From the NCBI GenBank assembly GCA_037349105.1, contig JAYJMM010000095.1:2232001-2296000 (forward strand): 64,000 nt of DNA. Direction: 5' to 3'. A program made the position numbers and the translations under genes. Source of the DNA: Limnomonas spitsbergensis. Lineage: Eukaryota > Chlorophyta > Chlorophyceae > Chlamydomonadales. Below are positions 1 through 21,744 of the stretch, piece after piece. Each line of letters starts with the position of its first letter. The first letter of the stretch is position 1. Under the pieces are notes generated by a model. It made no database searches, was not told the DNA's origin, and was given only the letters and a program-made list of their open reading frames with translations.

Positions 1-1
1 T

Positions 2-2150
2 GTGCTTGGCCGCGTCCTAGGCAAAAGGAAACAGGCTGCCTGCCATGGCGCCTCATTGGCGACAATGTGACCTCACCGGTAATACGGTTGCTCCCAGAAA
101 TACTTGGCTTCAACGCCACTTGGGCCTGCCTGCCGCTGCTGTCCTGCCTTCCTTCACTTAAGCAAAGCATATGGCGTAGTCAGCCGCTCGTTCCTCTTCG
201 CGGTTAAGAAGGCCATCGGTGCCAAAGCCGGGCTCGTCCGCTGGACCTCAGCCCTTCTGTCCGCCACAAGGGCAGCAGCAATTATCAACAGTCACTCATC
301 TCCGCTCGTCCGCTGGGCAGCCAGCATACACCAGGGCTGCCCCCTGGTACCTGCTTCGTAGCAGCAGCCCTGAACTGCTGACTAAGACAGTGCCCCTCGG
401 TTGGAGTGGAGGTCACCCCGGGCCACATCGTGCATGTCACTCAGTACACTGACGATACCCCGCCCCTTGTTAAATCTTTCGACTGGCCGGTGGTTCGGGC
501 TTTCTTGGACCACATGGAGGTGTTCATGCAAGCCTCTGGCCAGGGCCTCAACTTGGCCAAAACCCGGCCGCTCATCGATAATCATGCCCCTCCTGTCGAG
601 CTTTCAGCCCAAACATCTATGGCATCCAGATAGCGCAAGAGGCCAACGCACTTGGGATTCCATTCAGCAACGACTCAGCTTCACTGAGCCCGACGGCATG
701 GGAGCAGCTCATGGCATGGCTGAAGATATCCTATGAGCGTATCTCGCGCCTAGGCCTCTCCGTCTCCGGTCGTTCTCAGCCGGTAGTTTCCTACAGAGTC
801 AGCCGCATCTTGTACCATGTGAAGCATCTCTACATGCCAGAAGGAGGAGGTGCACGGCCTTCCCACCTGCATGAGGCATAAGAGCCAGATGACATTACAT
901 GCTGGGCAGCAATGCTGACCAATGCTGAGGACTGCTGCTGGTACAATGCTGGTGGGCTGTATTCAGGAGGGGCAGTTTCGGTGCTCTGGCCTGGCGCGAG
1001 GACTACCTGGCCCGCTCTACCATGTGGATCAGGCGACTTGTCAAGGCGCTACTGCCCGAGGCTCAGCCGAGCAGCAGCTCACGCCTAAGTAGAACCTTTG
1101 CCAGCCCACCTCAGCCGCATCCCTGTCTGGGTACCATTAGCACGCCCGGGACGACATCATTGCCCGCCTCTGCACAGCGGTCCACCCGGTCTTTGCTATT
1201 TTGGCAATGGCCTCGCCTGTAACCACTGGGGGACCCCGACCTCCTCAGCTGGCAGGGCGCACGCTGACAGTTCTCTTTCCCCATGAGGGACCCCTCTCCC
1301 ATTGGGCAGCTGGTTTCCTTGCCTTAGGCCCAGCCTTTGATGTGGAACAGACAGCTCTCCCACATGCCCATTGGTGTACGGCAGCTGCACTTTGGGGGAA
1401 CCTTCTGGTTCAGCTGGAACAGCTCGGTCACATGGGTGTCAGCTTCGCCTTGCCCCCTTGCGGAGAGGGCGGGCCAGCTTCCCTGACTTTGTGAGCTTTC
1501 TAGGACTGCACAATGTGCGCGACCTGGCGGTGTTGTTCCGGGCCATGTCTGCACTGAGCCGCCGTAATTTGCTGCAGCTCGTGCTGGCCAGCCCCGCGAT
1601 GGATGGGACACGCAGCAAGCCCTTATTCTTGCCGAAATTTAAGGATCGTTTCCGCGGCCATTCCTGCCAGCGAGGTTCACCCTTGACTCCAGCAGCTGGA
1701 TCCCAGCCCGATCCTCTGGTGAGCCACATCGACCAGATGAGGACTTTGAGCTAGAGCGGATGATCAGCTGCAAGTGGGAAGCAGTCCCTGTGGCATGATG
1801 TAAAGCACTGTATACTGCCATGTCGTCGCCGTTGCCGTTGGCCCCCCTCACTCTGGTGCCCCGGCTGACTGGATTGACTCGGAGGCGGCGGTAAGCAATA
1901 CAGCCAGACGGCTTGAATAGGGCCAGGGCAACCAGCGGGTGCTATTGGCAGGTCAAAGTGGCAGCACAGTGCAGTCAGGTGGATCAGGAGGCACCTCCGC
2001 GACTTCACTGCCCCCTGCCCCCTAGGTCCACACCAGCACCTGCATGGCCCGAAAGGCGCGCTTCGTGGTCTAGGCCTTGTCCATGGAAGCTGCAGTCGTG
2101 GTGGATGTGCAGGTTGGTGCAGCGGCGTCACAGCTCAGCACCTCCATGCA
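2..2150 (+). pseudogene. Decayed LINE reverse transcriptase
   Basis: This stretch translates in shifting plus-strand frames into pieces of a LINE reverse transcriptase. Around 150-350 there is a palm-like run (LSKAYGVVSRSFLFAV, then VRWAASIHQGCPL), resembling the usual DxxKAYDxV and RQGCPLxP motifs. At about 440-575 a motif-C remnant reads QYTDDT, followed by ASGQGLNLAKT. Around 690-840 comes a typical post-RT connection segment (RISRLGLSVSGR, then SRILYHVKHLYMP). Frames break repeatedly and stops are common, so this copy is dead. The 5' end lies outside the window. The 3' limit is uncertain; a patch at about 2095-2125 recurs antisense in an intron near 38.4 kb, which suggests the element reached at least that far. 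Confidence 0.75.
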
Positions 2151-2794
2151 GTCCCTTTACAAGGCTGCCATTGGAAAACGAACGCAAGGACCTGGCGGCT
2201 TACAGTCAACGGTGTCCCAGCAGCTTGAGGTCATGGCATTGCATATGCCGTCCCATGCCCTTCTGGCTGGCAGGGCTGACCTCCAGCACAGGAGCAACTG
2301 CACCGGGCTATGCAGCAGCAGGCTCATGTCCTCTGGTCGTGCTCAGTGGCGTCAGCCGTGCGAGCTTCTATTGGATCAGCCTTGCCCCTCGAGACGCATC
2401 TTCCTTGCTCTTCAGTATGGCTGTTGCAGCCCCTGTCGCATTACTTGCTAATGTAGGGTCGCCTGGTGGGTGTTGTGCGTGGCAGCTGTGGTGGCCATGG
2501 GATGCGAGCGTTGGTATCTCTGGGCCCTGGTTTCTGATAGCAAGGAGGAGGAAAAGAGGCTTGACCATTCCCAGTTTCTCATCAAAGCCTTCTCTCCCCC
2601 ACTTCTCCGACACTCGTGGATGAGCATGCCAATGTTGTGCGCCATGCCTCCCATCGGGCTGTATTGCATTTCTGGTCTTCCCTGCAAGACTTTGTGCCTC
2701 TGGCCTCTGTCCCCTCTGAATGGTAGAAGGTGCCCTCATCTCATCCCTTCATTGCTGTCTGGGGAGAGGGTGAGCAAGTAGCCTTGCAGCTCAA

Positions 2795-2855
2795 CTTGCC
2801 GCTTGGAGTGACCTGGGATGGTGGCAGCTTTACCCAGGTCACTCCAGGCGGCAAG
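2795..2855. repeat. 23-bp inverted repeat (hairpin)
   Basis: Arms 2795-2817 and 2833-2855 are complementary over 23 bases with one mismatch, around a 15-base loop. The hairpin lies a few hundred bases after the decayed LINE and could be part of its 3' end or a separate small element. Its function is not known. Confidence 0.8.
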
Positions 2856-2859
2856 TCAT

Positions 2860-4570
2860 TGCCTTTAGAGCAGTTTCTTTTGCTGTAATAGTCCCTGTCC
2901 CGGTTTAGGTCAATGACATGAAACCTCTGGGCTATGCTGAGAAGGCTAGGCCACATGGCACCCGACTGTCTGGTCAGGAGGAAAAGAAACTTAAGGCTTG
3001 AGGAGAAAGGAAAGGAACAGACAGAAAAAGGATAAAGAAAAAGACCATGCCAACAAGTAAAGGAAGTCTGAAGAATTCCCAGCCCGTCCAGATCCTAGCC
3101 CTAAGCAAAGAGAACAGAAACAAACCAGGCAGTTGGTCAGGAAAATCAGGAAACAGGAGACTACGGAAAGGAACATACAAAACAAATGGTTGGGAAAGAA
3201 AGAGAATGGAAGCCCAGGCCTCTGAAACGATTAAGCCTCAACGAAAGCTACCACATCCTCCACAGAAGTTTAAGCCCCTCACCCCAGCCTGCCATGGTAC
3301 AAAGCGTGGAAGTCTGTAGCACCGACTAGGTGGCCTTCCCATCCCCGCTCCCCAAATAAGGTGATCATGCACGCTGGGGCTTTGGAAGCACGTAATTCAT
3401 CCTCCACATGCTTGTATCTCCCCTTACCCAACATCGTTGGCATCGGCGGGTCCCGGTCTAGGTGCTATTTCAAGACGCGCCTGACGCTACTCTTGGTATA
3501 TTCTTTGGGCCAGGTCTTTACGGCTTGCGGTCTCTACCCTCAAGATGCATATTGAAGTGGCAGGCTTTCCCATTTTTGTTTTCGTAGGCTTTACTCGAGG
3601 GGGGTACTCTCTCTTTACCTCTTTCAGCAATGTAGAGATCTCCCTTGGCTTCAGTTTTATTTGTTTTTCGGTTTGTCTGTCTGGGATCTAGCTCTCCAGA
3701 TCTAGCAGTAGGGATATCGGCTGCTCAGCGGTAGGGATCACGGCAGCCCGCCGTTGTGATCACAATCAAATCATGTCAAATCAACCCGCCTGCATGTGGT
3801 AGACAAACGCTGCAATTCTGAGCTAAATCTGCCATGGAGTGAGGAGGCGGGGACCTGTCTCAGCCCCAACTGTCATGGTGTTAGGAGCAGGGGTCGTCAA
3901 TAGTCAGGTAATGGTGAAAAATAAACAGTCAGCCAGTAGTGAACAATGAGTGCCATGCCGTGATGGTGATGCTTGCATGGAAGGCAGGGTGGGCAGCTTA
4001 TCACCGGCAGCTGGGGAATGTGGGGATGCATGGTGACTTGGTGGGTGATCACTTACCAGTATGCAAGTGTGTTAGGAATGGTGGTGGACGATTAATCAGT
4101 GATGCATGACAGCTGGGGATGCATGGTCAGTGATCATTCATGTACATGTGTTGGGGGAGATGGCTGTCGTTTTGTGTGACGCGCCAGATTACCTGTGGGA
4201 ACCCAACCTTGATCGGCCTTCAGCAGGTGTCCCAAGCAGCAGGGCTTGCTGCAACAAGCCCCCCGGCTGCAGCAATATAGTGAGAGCATCATGCCATGCA
4301 TGTGAGTTGAGGTAGAGGAGATGATGAGCCCCATTCCCGTCACCCCCTCCTGATCATCTGAACCTGTGACCTGCAGTGTACTCCTCCGGTGTTGCCTGCT
4401 GGTGCGCATGAACATGAAACACATATACCGGTATGATCTACATTGGCATGCCCTGTGACACGGATCATGAACATATGCTTACTTGTACGCCAGCTCTGCA
4501 GGCAGCAGGTGCTTTAGTCCCTCCTTCAGTCGGGCTGAACTCCTTGGGGTTGAGGCTTTAAGCATTTACT
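2860..4570. other. Intergenic, no supported gene
   Basis: I see no exon with family similarity on either strand. Short frames exist but have no convincing splice context. The stretch has purine-rich runs around 2960-3250, and its right half has repeated gatgcatggt-like words around 3950-4150. Confidence 0.5.
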
Positions 4571-4859
4571 CGTCAACCCATGGTCTCCTTCGAGTCGAGC
4601 ACTGCTTCACTACCGCACTGCTCGTGGCTTAGCAAAAGAGGCTTCACTCTTGTTGAAGAAGAAACAGAGAAATTGCCAACTCCATTACAACCTGGGGTCA
4701 TCCAAAATTTCAAACTCTGGGAACAAGAGGCAAGGTTGGGAATACTGCATAGCCGAGAGCGAAATGAGAGTTCATGGTATGCGAGCATGAATAGCCGGTA
4801 GAAGAGGCTGTCTGCAGGGTTGGGAATGAATGCATGACAGAAAGAGAAGGGGCCGTGCA

Positions 4860-6430
4860 CAGGGTTTGACATGCAAGCATGGCCAGAAGGGTATGAGGGA
4901 AGGGCCTGTGTAAAATTCTGGATGCCTGCATGGCAAGTAGGGCGGGCCTGTGCGCAGGGTTGGGCATGAATGCATGACAGGTAGGGAGGGACTATGCAAA
5001 GGGTTGCACATGCATGCATGACAGGATTGACAGGTAGGGAGGGCCTGTGCGCAGGGTCGCACATGCCTGCATGACAGGTAGGGAGGGCCTCTGCGCAGGG
5101 TAGCACTTGCGTGCCTGCCTGCCTGGCAGGTAGGATGGGCCTGTACGCAGGGTCGCACATGCCTGGTCGGGAGGGCATGTGCGCAGGTTTGGACATGCAT
5201 GCATGGCAGGTAGGATAGGCCTGTGCATAGGGTTGAACATGCATGCATGACAGGCAGGGAGGGCCAGTGCGCAGGGTTGCACATGCCTGCATGACAGCTT
5301 GGGAGGGCCTGTGCGCAGGGTAGCACATGCGTGCATGGCAGGTAGAGAGGCCTGTGCGAAGGGTCGCACATGTCTGCATGACAGCTTGGGAGGGCCTGTA
5401 CGCAGGGTAGCACATGCGTGCATGGCAGGTAGAGAGGCCTGTGCGCAGGGTCGCACATGCCTGCATGACAGCTTGGGAGGGCCTGTGCGCAGGGTAGCAC
5501 ATGCGTGCATGGCAGGTACAGAGGCCTGTGCGCAAGGTCGCACATGCCTGCATGACAGCTAGGGAGGGCCAGTGTGCAGGGTTGGACATGCATGCATGGC
5601 TGGTAGGGCCTGTGCAGAGGTTGGGCATGCATGCATGGCAGGTAGGGTCGGCTTGTTCGCAGGGTTCCACATGCAAGCATGACAGGTAGGGAGGGCCTGT
5701 GCGCAGGGTTGGACATGCATGCATAGCAGGTAGGGAGGGCCTGTGCGCAGGGTTGCACATGCCTGCATGGCAGGTAGGTAGGGACTATGCGCAGGTCTGG
5801 ACATGCATGCATGACAGGCAGGGAGGGCCTGTGTGCAGGATTGGATATGCATGCATGGCAGGTAGGGAGGGCCTGTGCGCAGGGGTTGAAAATGCCAGCA
5901 TGGCAGGTAGGGAGGGCCTGTGCGCAGGGGTTGCACATGCATGCATGGTAGGTAGGGCCTGTGCGCAGGGGTTGGACATGTATGCATGGCAGGTAGGGAG
6001 GGCCTGTGCGCAGGGTTGAGCATGCATGCATGGCAGGTAGGGAGGGCCTGTGCACAGGGTTGCATATGCCTGCATGGCAGGTAGGGAGGGACTGTGCGCA
6101 GGGGTTGGACATGCATGCATGGCAGGTAGGGAGGGCCTGTGCGCAGGGTTGAGCATGCATGCATGGCAGGTAGGGAGGGCCTGTGCACAGGGTTGCATAT
6201 GCCTGCATGGCAGGTAGGGAGGGACTATGCGCAGGGTTGGACATGCATGCATGGCAGGTAGGGAGGGCCTGTGCGCAGGGTTTGACATGGATGCATGACA
6301 GGTAGGGAGGGCCTGTGCGCAGGGCTGGATATGCATGTATGGCAGGTAGGGAGGGCCTGTGCGCAGGGTTGCACATGCATGTATGGCAGGTAGGGAGGGC
6401 CTGTTCGCATGGTTGCGCATGTATGTGTGA
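4860..6430. repeat. 44-bp minisatellite, about 35 copies
   Basis: A unit of about 44 bp is repeated head to tail with point differences; a typical piece is ggcctgtgcgcagggttg followed by cacatgcatgcatggcaggt. Because 44 is not a multiple of three, each reading frame cycles through three peptide phases with a 44-residue period. The minus strand is almost free of stops in all frames, so frames of up to 572 codons appear. I regard them as a by-product of the repeat, with no sign of a real protein. Confidence 0.92.
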
Positions 6431-6823
6431 TACAGAGGAACAGGGTGGGCATGTACGGATACGTAGACCTGAGGCGAGGGCCACCAGCATGCCTTGGCAG
6501 CAATTGGTGCTGTTGTCCTTGCTTCTTTTTGTGTTGGATCTTAGCTGGGAAGGTGATATTTTGGGACAGTCGCGGAAGACGTCCTTTGTATGTCACATGT
6601 GGGTTCCGTCGGCAGGCAAGGTCGAGTTCTCGCTGGGTGAACAAGAGGGCGGTGTCGCGGCGTAAGAAGAGGTGCGGCAGCTGCAGCATGGTTCCTGCTG
6701 ATGAGTCCGCTCGCTAGAATAAAAGAAGACTTGTAAAACGCGAAAGGATCAACGAGCTACCTTAAACTCACTTTGGCGTAGCTTCCCGCCCGCCTGACGC
6801 TTGTGGGTTTCTTAGACGCCCGC

Positions 6824-6830
6824 CATATAA
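6824..6830 (+). promoter_or_regulatory. Possible TATA element
   Basis: The word catataa lies about 180 bases upstream of the ATG of the secreted-protein gene at 7009. The position suits a core promoter with a moderate 5' leader. There is no other support. Confidence 0.25.
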
Positions 6831-7008
6831 GGACGTACAGCTTGAAGTAACCGAATGTGATGTACAATTCAATCCCCAACCGCCTTGCTCTCGGAACAAT
6901 ACAAATACGCGCAGCTCGAACAGATTAGCCATCAGCTTATAATTTCTCCTTCAATCCACTGCCTCGCCACACTCGATCTGTCTGTCCCATCCTACACGTC
7001 GAAAAGAA

Positions 7009-8477
7009 ATGGCCGGATCACGCTCCCTGATGGCCTCGGCCTGTGTGCTCCTCACCGTCGCCTGTTTCATGGGTGAGTCAAAAGATTACTGCAGGCTGCC
7101 ACACGCCCTCAGCAGCGCAAAAGACAATGCACCCAGTCATGCGTTCCTTATGATCGGCGCGCTGCATGCTGAAGCGCGCTGGGAAGGAGGGTCAGCCCTG
7201 TTGAACCGTCAGGGTCGCAGTCCTTGACCCCCCCTGCGGTTTCTCATCTGACTCTCGCTCTGGTTTTGAGATGCTCTGCCCTGTCAATCCAAGTTTCCAC
7301 CCTGTTCACACTATCACACGGCTCACGCTCTACGTGTTATAAATCTGTATTTCTACACCTTCCTCGATATGTTAGACAATCCAGTCCACCTTTCCCAAAC
7401 CAATGTGTCGACCTCTCCTTCATGCCGCTTCTAATCCTCTCGACGTACCACCTCCTTCCCTGCTTTCTAGCCATCTTTTCCTTACCCTTGCTGCCGCTGC
7501 CCCTCCCGCTTACAGGTGCCTCCGCTTCGAATTCTACAAAGTCAACGAACTCTTCCAACACCGTGGCTGACAATTCTGCCAGCGGAAGCATCTACGTTTG
7601 CCTCGGGGTAAGCCATCGATTGCCCTCACTGCCAGCATTTTAAGCTCTTCTCCTTTGAGCTGGTTGCATATTTCTTCCATTCTTAAGCTACAGTGGTATC
7701 GCCTCCCCTAGTTTTACTTAGCGCCCTCTCCATTCAGTTTGTAATCCAAGCCCCATGGTACCCGGCCTGTTTGTCAGCTTCCATACATGCCTTCTCCCAC
7801 ACATGGACCTCACTCACCACATCTCGCCTACTCTTCCTTGATGCAGGACCTTGCTGGTGGCACTGTGTTTTCCACATCAACTGGCGGTGCCTGTAACCAG
7901 CGCACCCAGGTGGTGGTCCGCAGCTTTGGGGCCAAGAACTTTGGCTCTGACCCCAAAGTGTCGGCCTGCATCGACATGGCCGGTGGCATTTGCATGCAGA
8001 TGGATTTCGAGAATGTGGAAGAGGTGAGCCCGCCTAGTCTCTAGGCTGTAGCTGAGCAGCCTGTTCTTGCTGCCACTAAATGCAAGCTGTATGTAGCTGA
8101 GTAGCCCAGGCCAAGCGTGCAGCCTAGTTGCATGGATCTCTCCCATATCTAGATACTAGCATGGATGATGCTTCATATGGTTAGCACTGATGGGCATCAT
8201 GCAAGCAGCCCCCAATCTCCACATGTGATCACTCAAGCTCCCCCTTGCATCCCTCGTGTGCCTGCAGAGTATCGCTGCTATCAAGAACATCGACACCCGC
8301 ACCGTCACCCAGTGGCTCAAGGCCGCTAACATTAGCGGCTCTGACCTGTCGGTCTACATCATGGGCTTCCGCACCGACAACTTCGACCTGGAAAAGCCCG
8401 ATGCCTCCATCGTCTTCTCCTGCATCCCCAAGGACATATCTGCGAACCACCTGACGCAAACCCAGGTCTGCACCTAA
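7009..8477 (+). CDS. Small secreted protein, unrecognised (4 exons)
   Basis: Exons are 7009-7072, 7516-7607, 7847-8023 and 8268-8477; all junctions are GT-AG and the phases agree, giving 180 aa. The N-terminus is a clear signal peptide: a short basic start, then a hydrophobic run ending near CFMGASAS, so the product should enter the secretory pathway. A Ser/Thr/Asn-rich stretch follows the likely cleavage site (NSTKSTNSSN, with N-glycosylation-type sequons). The mature part contains several Cys residues (IYVCLG, GGACNQ, SACIDM, GGICMQ, FSCIP, QVCT at the C-terminus), consistent with disulfides. I do not recognise the family and assign no function. The second and third exon edges are well supported by phase. 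The last exon could in principle splice again just before its end. Confidence 0.75.
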
Positions 8478-8878
8478 ACTTGTCCAGCTGTTTCCACGGA
8501 GCTGCTGCACATGCGGCCATGCTCGACTGGCTGCTGCCATGAGATGAGGTCAACGCTATTCCTTACAATTTTTAAGATTCTTATACCTGTAGGCACGCAG
8601 TGGTTTAGCTGCTTGTCGTAGCTTACAGTTGCTTTTTTATTGCATTGCTTTGCATCCTCCAGAAAAGCACAATCCGTATAAACATTCACGGCCTCTGATT
8701 TCTGAATTGTCCAGGTTGTTTCTGGGATCAGTTGTCAGCTAGCATGCTGCGTGTGACCTGTCTATATTCTTGTACTTACCGGCACGGTCCTTTGCAACTG
8801 GGTCCACTTAAACTCATGAACTCGCCGCTGCCTCTTGGGGTCCCTTGCGTTTGAAATCTGTCTTCTCCTGCTACAATA

Positions 8879-8883
8879 TGTAA
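8879..8883 (+). terminator. Candidate poly(A) signal TGTAA
   Basis: TGTAA, the usual chlorophyte polyadenylation word, occurs about 400 bases after the stop of the secreted-protein gene. Only the word and its position support the call. Confidence 0.35.
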
Positions 8884-11006
8884 TTTGAAGTGACAAGAGG
8901 CCATGAATTTAGGTTCCTCTAGCTGGTCTCCGACGCTTCTCACCCTTGGTCCTCCATGTCGAAAAGACCCTAGCCTTCCAGCTGCTGCTCAAAGATATCT
9001 TGAGCTGCCACTCGCCGCCAGTACAACTATTTAGAAAAATTCCAAGCAGAGAGTAAGTGAGTCTTTACATCCGTCCAGACTAGATGTCGTAATAAGCCCC
9101 TTGCTTCTGGTTTGCTTGCTTGGCCCAGTGGTATGACGTTGGAAGCTTACATACATAGAGGTTGAGGGATCTCCCCCCTGCCTAGATCGCCGGGTTCCTT
9201 GCTCCTGCCCCCCTCACATAGGACCGCTCGACCTCTTTAATTTACTGCTCCTTCTCTACCATTATTGGGCATTGTTTTTGCATCAGTGGGGATCCACGCA
9301 ATTTTAAGCAGAAACCACATCATATTCAGTCTAAGAGCCTTTCTTTAAACACTCTTGATGAAAATGCGCCCAGCACTCCCTTTCTTCAGTGTGCCCTGGA
9401 TAAGGCTAGTGAGGCCTCCAAGCTACAATTTCAGATGCTAACACAGATATAGATTTGTGCAGCCCATGTCGTGCATCGGATCCGTGACCTCACATGCAAG
9501 CGAACACTGTAAGTAAGGACACGCGCATAATGGACCATGATGGAACCACGGCAATCGGCAGAATTCCGAAATGAAGGTTCCTCTTCGTACAGGACCTCGG
9601 TGTTGAGCAAGCAGAAACTGATAACTGACGCGGGCCATCGGCATGCTAAACTTTTTGACTGCAACAGGAAATTGTCATGATCCTTGTCAAACAAATGGGA
9701 ACATACCAAATCTCGTGTCGTTGTTAAGTCCGAATGATAAAACATTATGTAGGCACACATGGAGAGAACTGTAAACATAGCTGCAAAAATGCAGGATCCG
9801 CTTAGGCGCGGACGCAGGCAAATGATTTATTTTATTACCTGTGCCTTCTTGCCTCTCATACCTATGCTCCTTACATGCATTTCCAAACCACTTAGGTTGC
9901 AGCTGCCTTCATGTAGTGACATGGCACCAGTTCAGGTATTCCCTCAAATAGAGCTTGGCGTATCTTGCCCCCAGTGCAAGAAACTTGATATCACCTGGCC
10001 CTGGTCCGTTTATATTCAAGATGTACTTCGTTGGACGCCAAGAAGACAAGTACCTGCAAAAGCCACTTCAGGTACTGGACATACTGGGAAAGGACTCGAG
10101 CAATAGCCAGTATTGCATTAATACCGATAAGCAGTACTGTTTACGAACCTCTCAGCAATGAATGGAAGGTAGATATCTAATAAAACGCTGTCCCAGCAAG
10201 TCATTCCACAACAGTGCTATTTCCCTGCTTGCCAGCCACCCTTGGCTTGGGAGGCTGCCGGGTGTCCACCACATAGCCTACTGGTCCAAACCTGGACTGG
10301 TCTACGTCCAGTGGACCCAACAACAGGGCTGGTGTCACCCGACCCCTGGCCTCAGGTCGTGATGGGATGGAGATAAATCATGCTGAAATAAACACTGTTT
10401 CACTCCCGCAGGTGAGCTGAGCGGATTTGGCCCCACAGCAGCTGTACAGGGGCCTCTCCTTGCTGTGCTCGGAGCGCTCGACGGATCGACCCGGTCACCA
10501 AAAACGCAAACAAAAAAAAGGTACAGAGCCCAGGCTTGGGTCTGAAATGTGCTTGAGGGTGGACAGAAACTACACATAGTAGAGGCCTCGTGCATGGACA
10601 TGACTGCACAGATGCTGTTATAAAAACATGATGACTCTAAAGAAGTCCCCCAGGCCCACACAGCCTTCCCATGCAAAGAGAACCAGTGGGGGCACAATAC
10701 GCGCCCGCCTAAACAATAATCTGATGCCTCAAAATGACACTCCAATCGGCACTCCAAACAGGATGCTGCCGCTGCCCCTGCCGCAGCAGTAGCCACTGCT
10801 GCTAGCCTTGTCGTTGCTACAAATTCTATGAGGGTGCAGCACCACATCCCTGCTTGAAGCAGCCCCTGCTGCAGTGGCTGGCGACCTTTCCACGGCCACG
10901 GCAGCCCCAGCTACTGCTGTTGCCAATTTTCAAGGGTTGCGCTCTGTCCCACTTGCCTTAAATAACCCTTGCTGTTGCTGCCGCTACTGTCGCTGCTGTT
11001 GCCAGT
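8884..11006. other. Tail-to-tail intergenic region, no supported gene
   Basis: This lies between the 3' ends of the secreted-protein gene (+) and the MFS1 gene (-). I find no exon with recognisable similarity. The segment at 10,735-10,900 is rich in gctgctgcc-type trinucleotides, which produce spurious Ala/Cys-rich frames. The 3' UTR of MFS1 presumably lies here. Confidence 0.45.
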
Positions 11007-21290
<10,284 letters not shown>

Positions 21291-21744
21291 GGTGGAAGGA
21301 CCGCCGATGAACACAGTGAGCGCTTGTGTCAAAGCGACGCGGAGCTAATCAAGCAGCTGGACATGCATGAGGTGCATCACTACTGGGAGGAGCTGTGAGG
21401 AGCTGCATCATTGTCGTAATGGAATTGGTTGTGGAAGGATTGGGGGTGGGAATACTGGAGCGAGAGGGCTGACGTGCCATGCATGTGTGGGGTGGTTGGA
21501 GCCAACCGCTAAAAAGCGGTCGAGACATCGTGAAAGGATGAAAGATGCCCCTCCCCTAAGGTAACCGTGGGGTCTTTTAAGCACATAAGCACCCCATGTC
21601 TATTCATTTAGGTCCTGCCTCGGTCATATTGAAATTTTTAGGTTGATATAGTACGGAGCTACCGTACGCCCGCATCCCCCGTGAACCCAGACGCCCCCAA
21701 CCAAATTACAGCTTTCCTCAGTTCATGGGGCGACAAAAAGGCGC
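21291..21744. other. Head-to-head intergenic region (MFS1 / kinase)
   Basis: These 450 bases separate the start codons of two divergently transcribed genes, so both promoters must lie here unless there are unseen upstream exons. I see no TATA box or operator-like repeat that I can support. Confidence 0.5.

Noticed and set aside
4573..6490. Frames of 395 and 572 codons on the minus strand as a real repeat protein
   Set aside because: They follow from a 44-bp minisatellite that lacks stops in every phase. There is no start context, splice pattern or family similarity.
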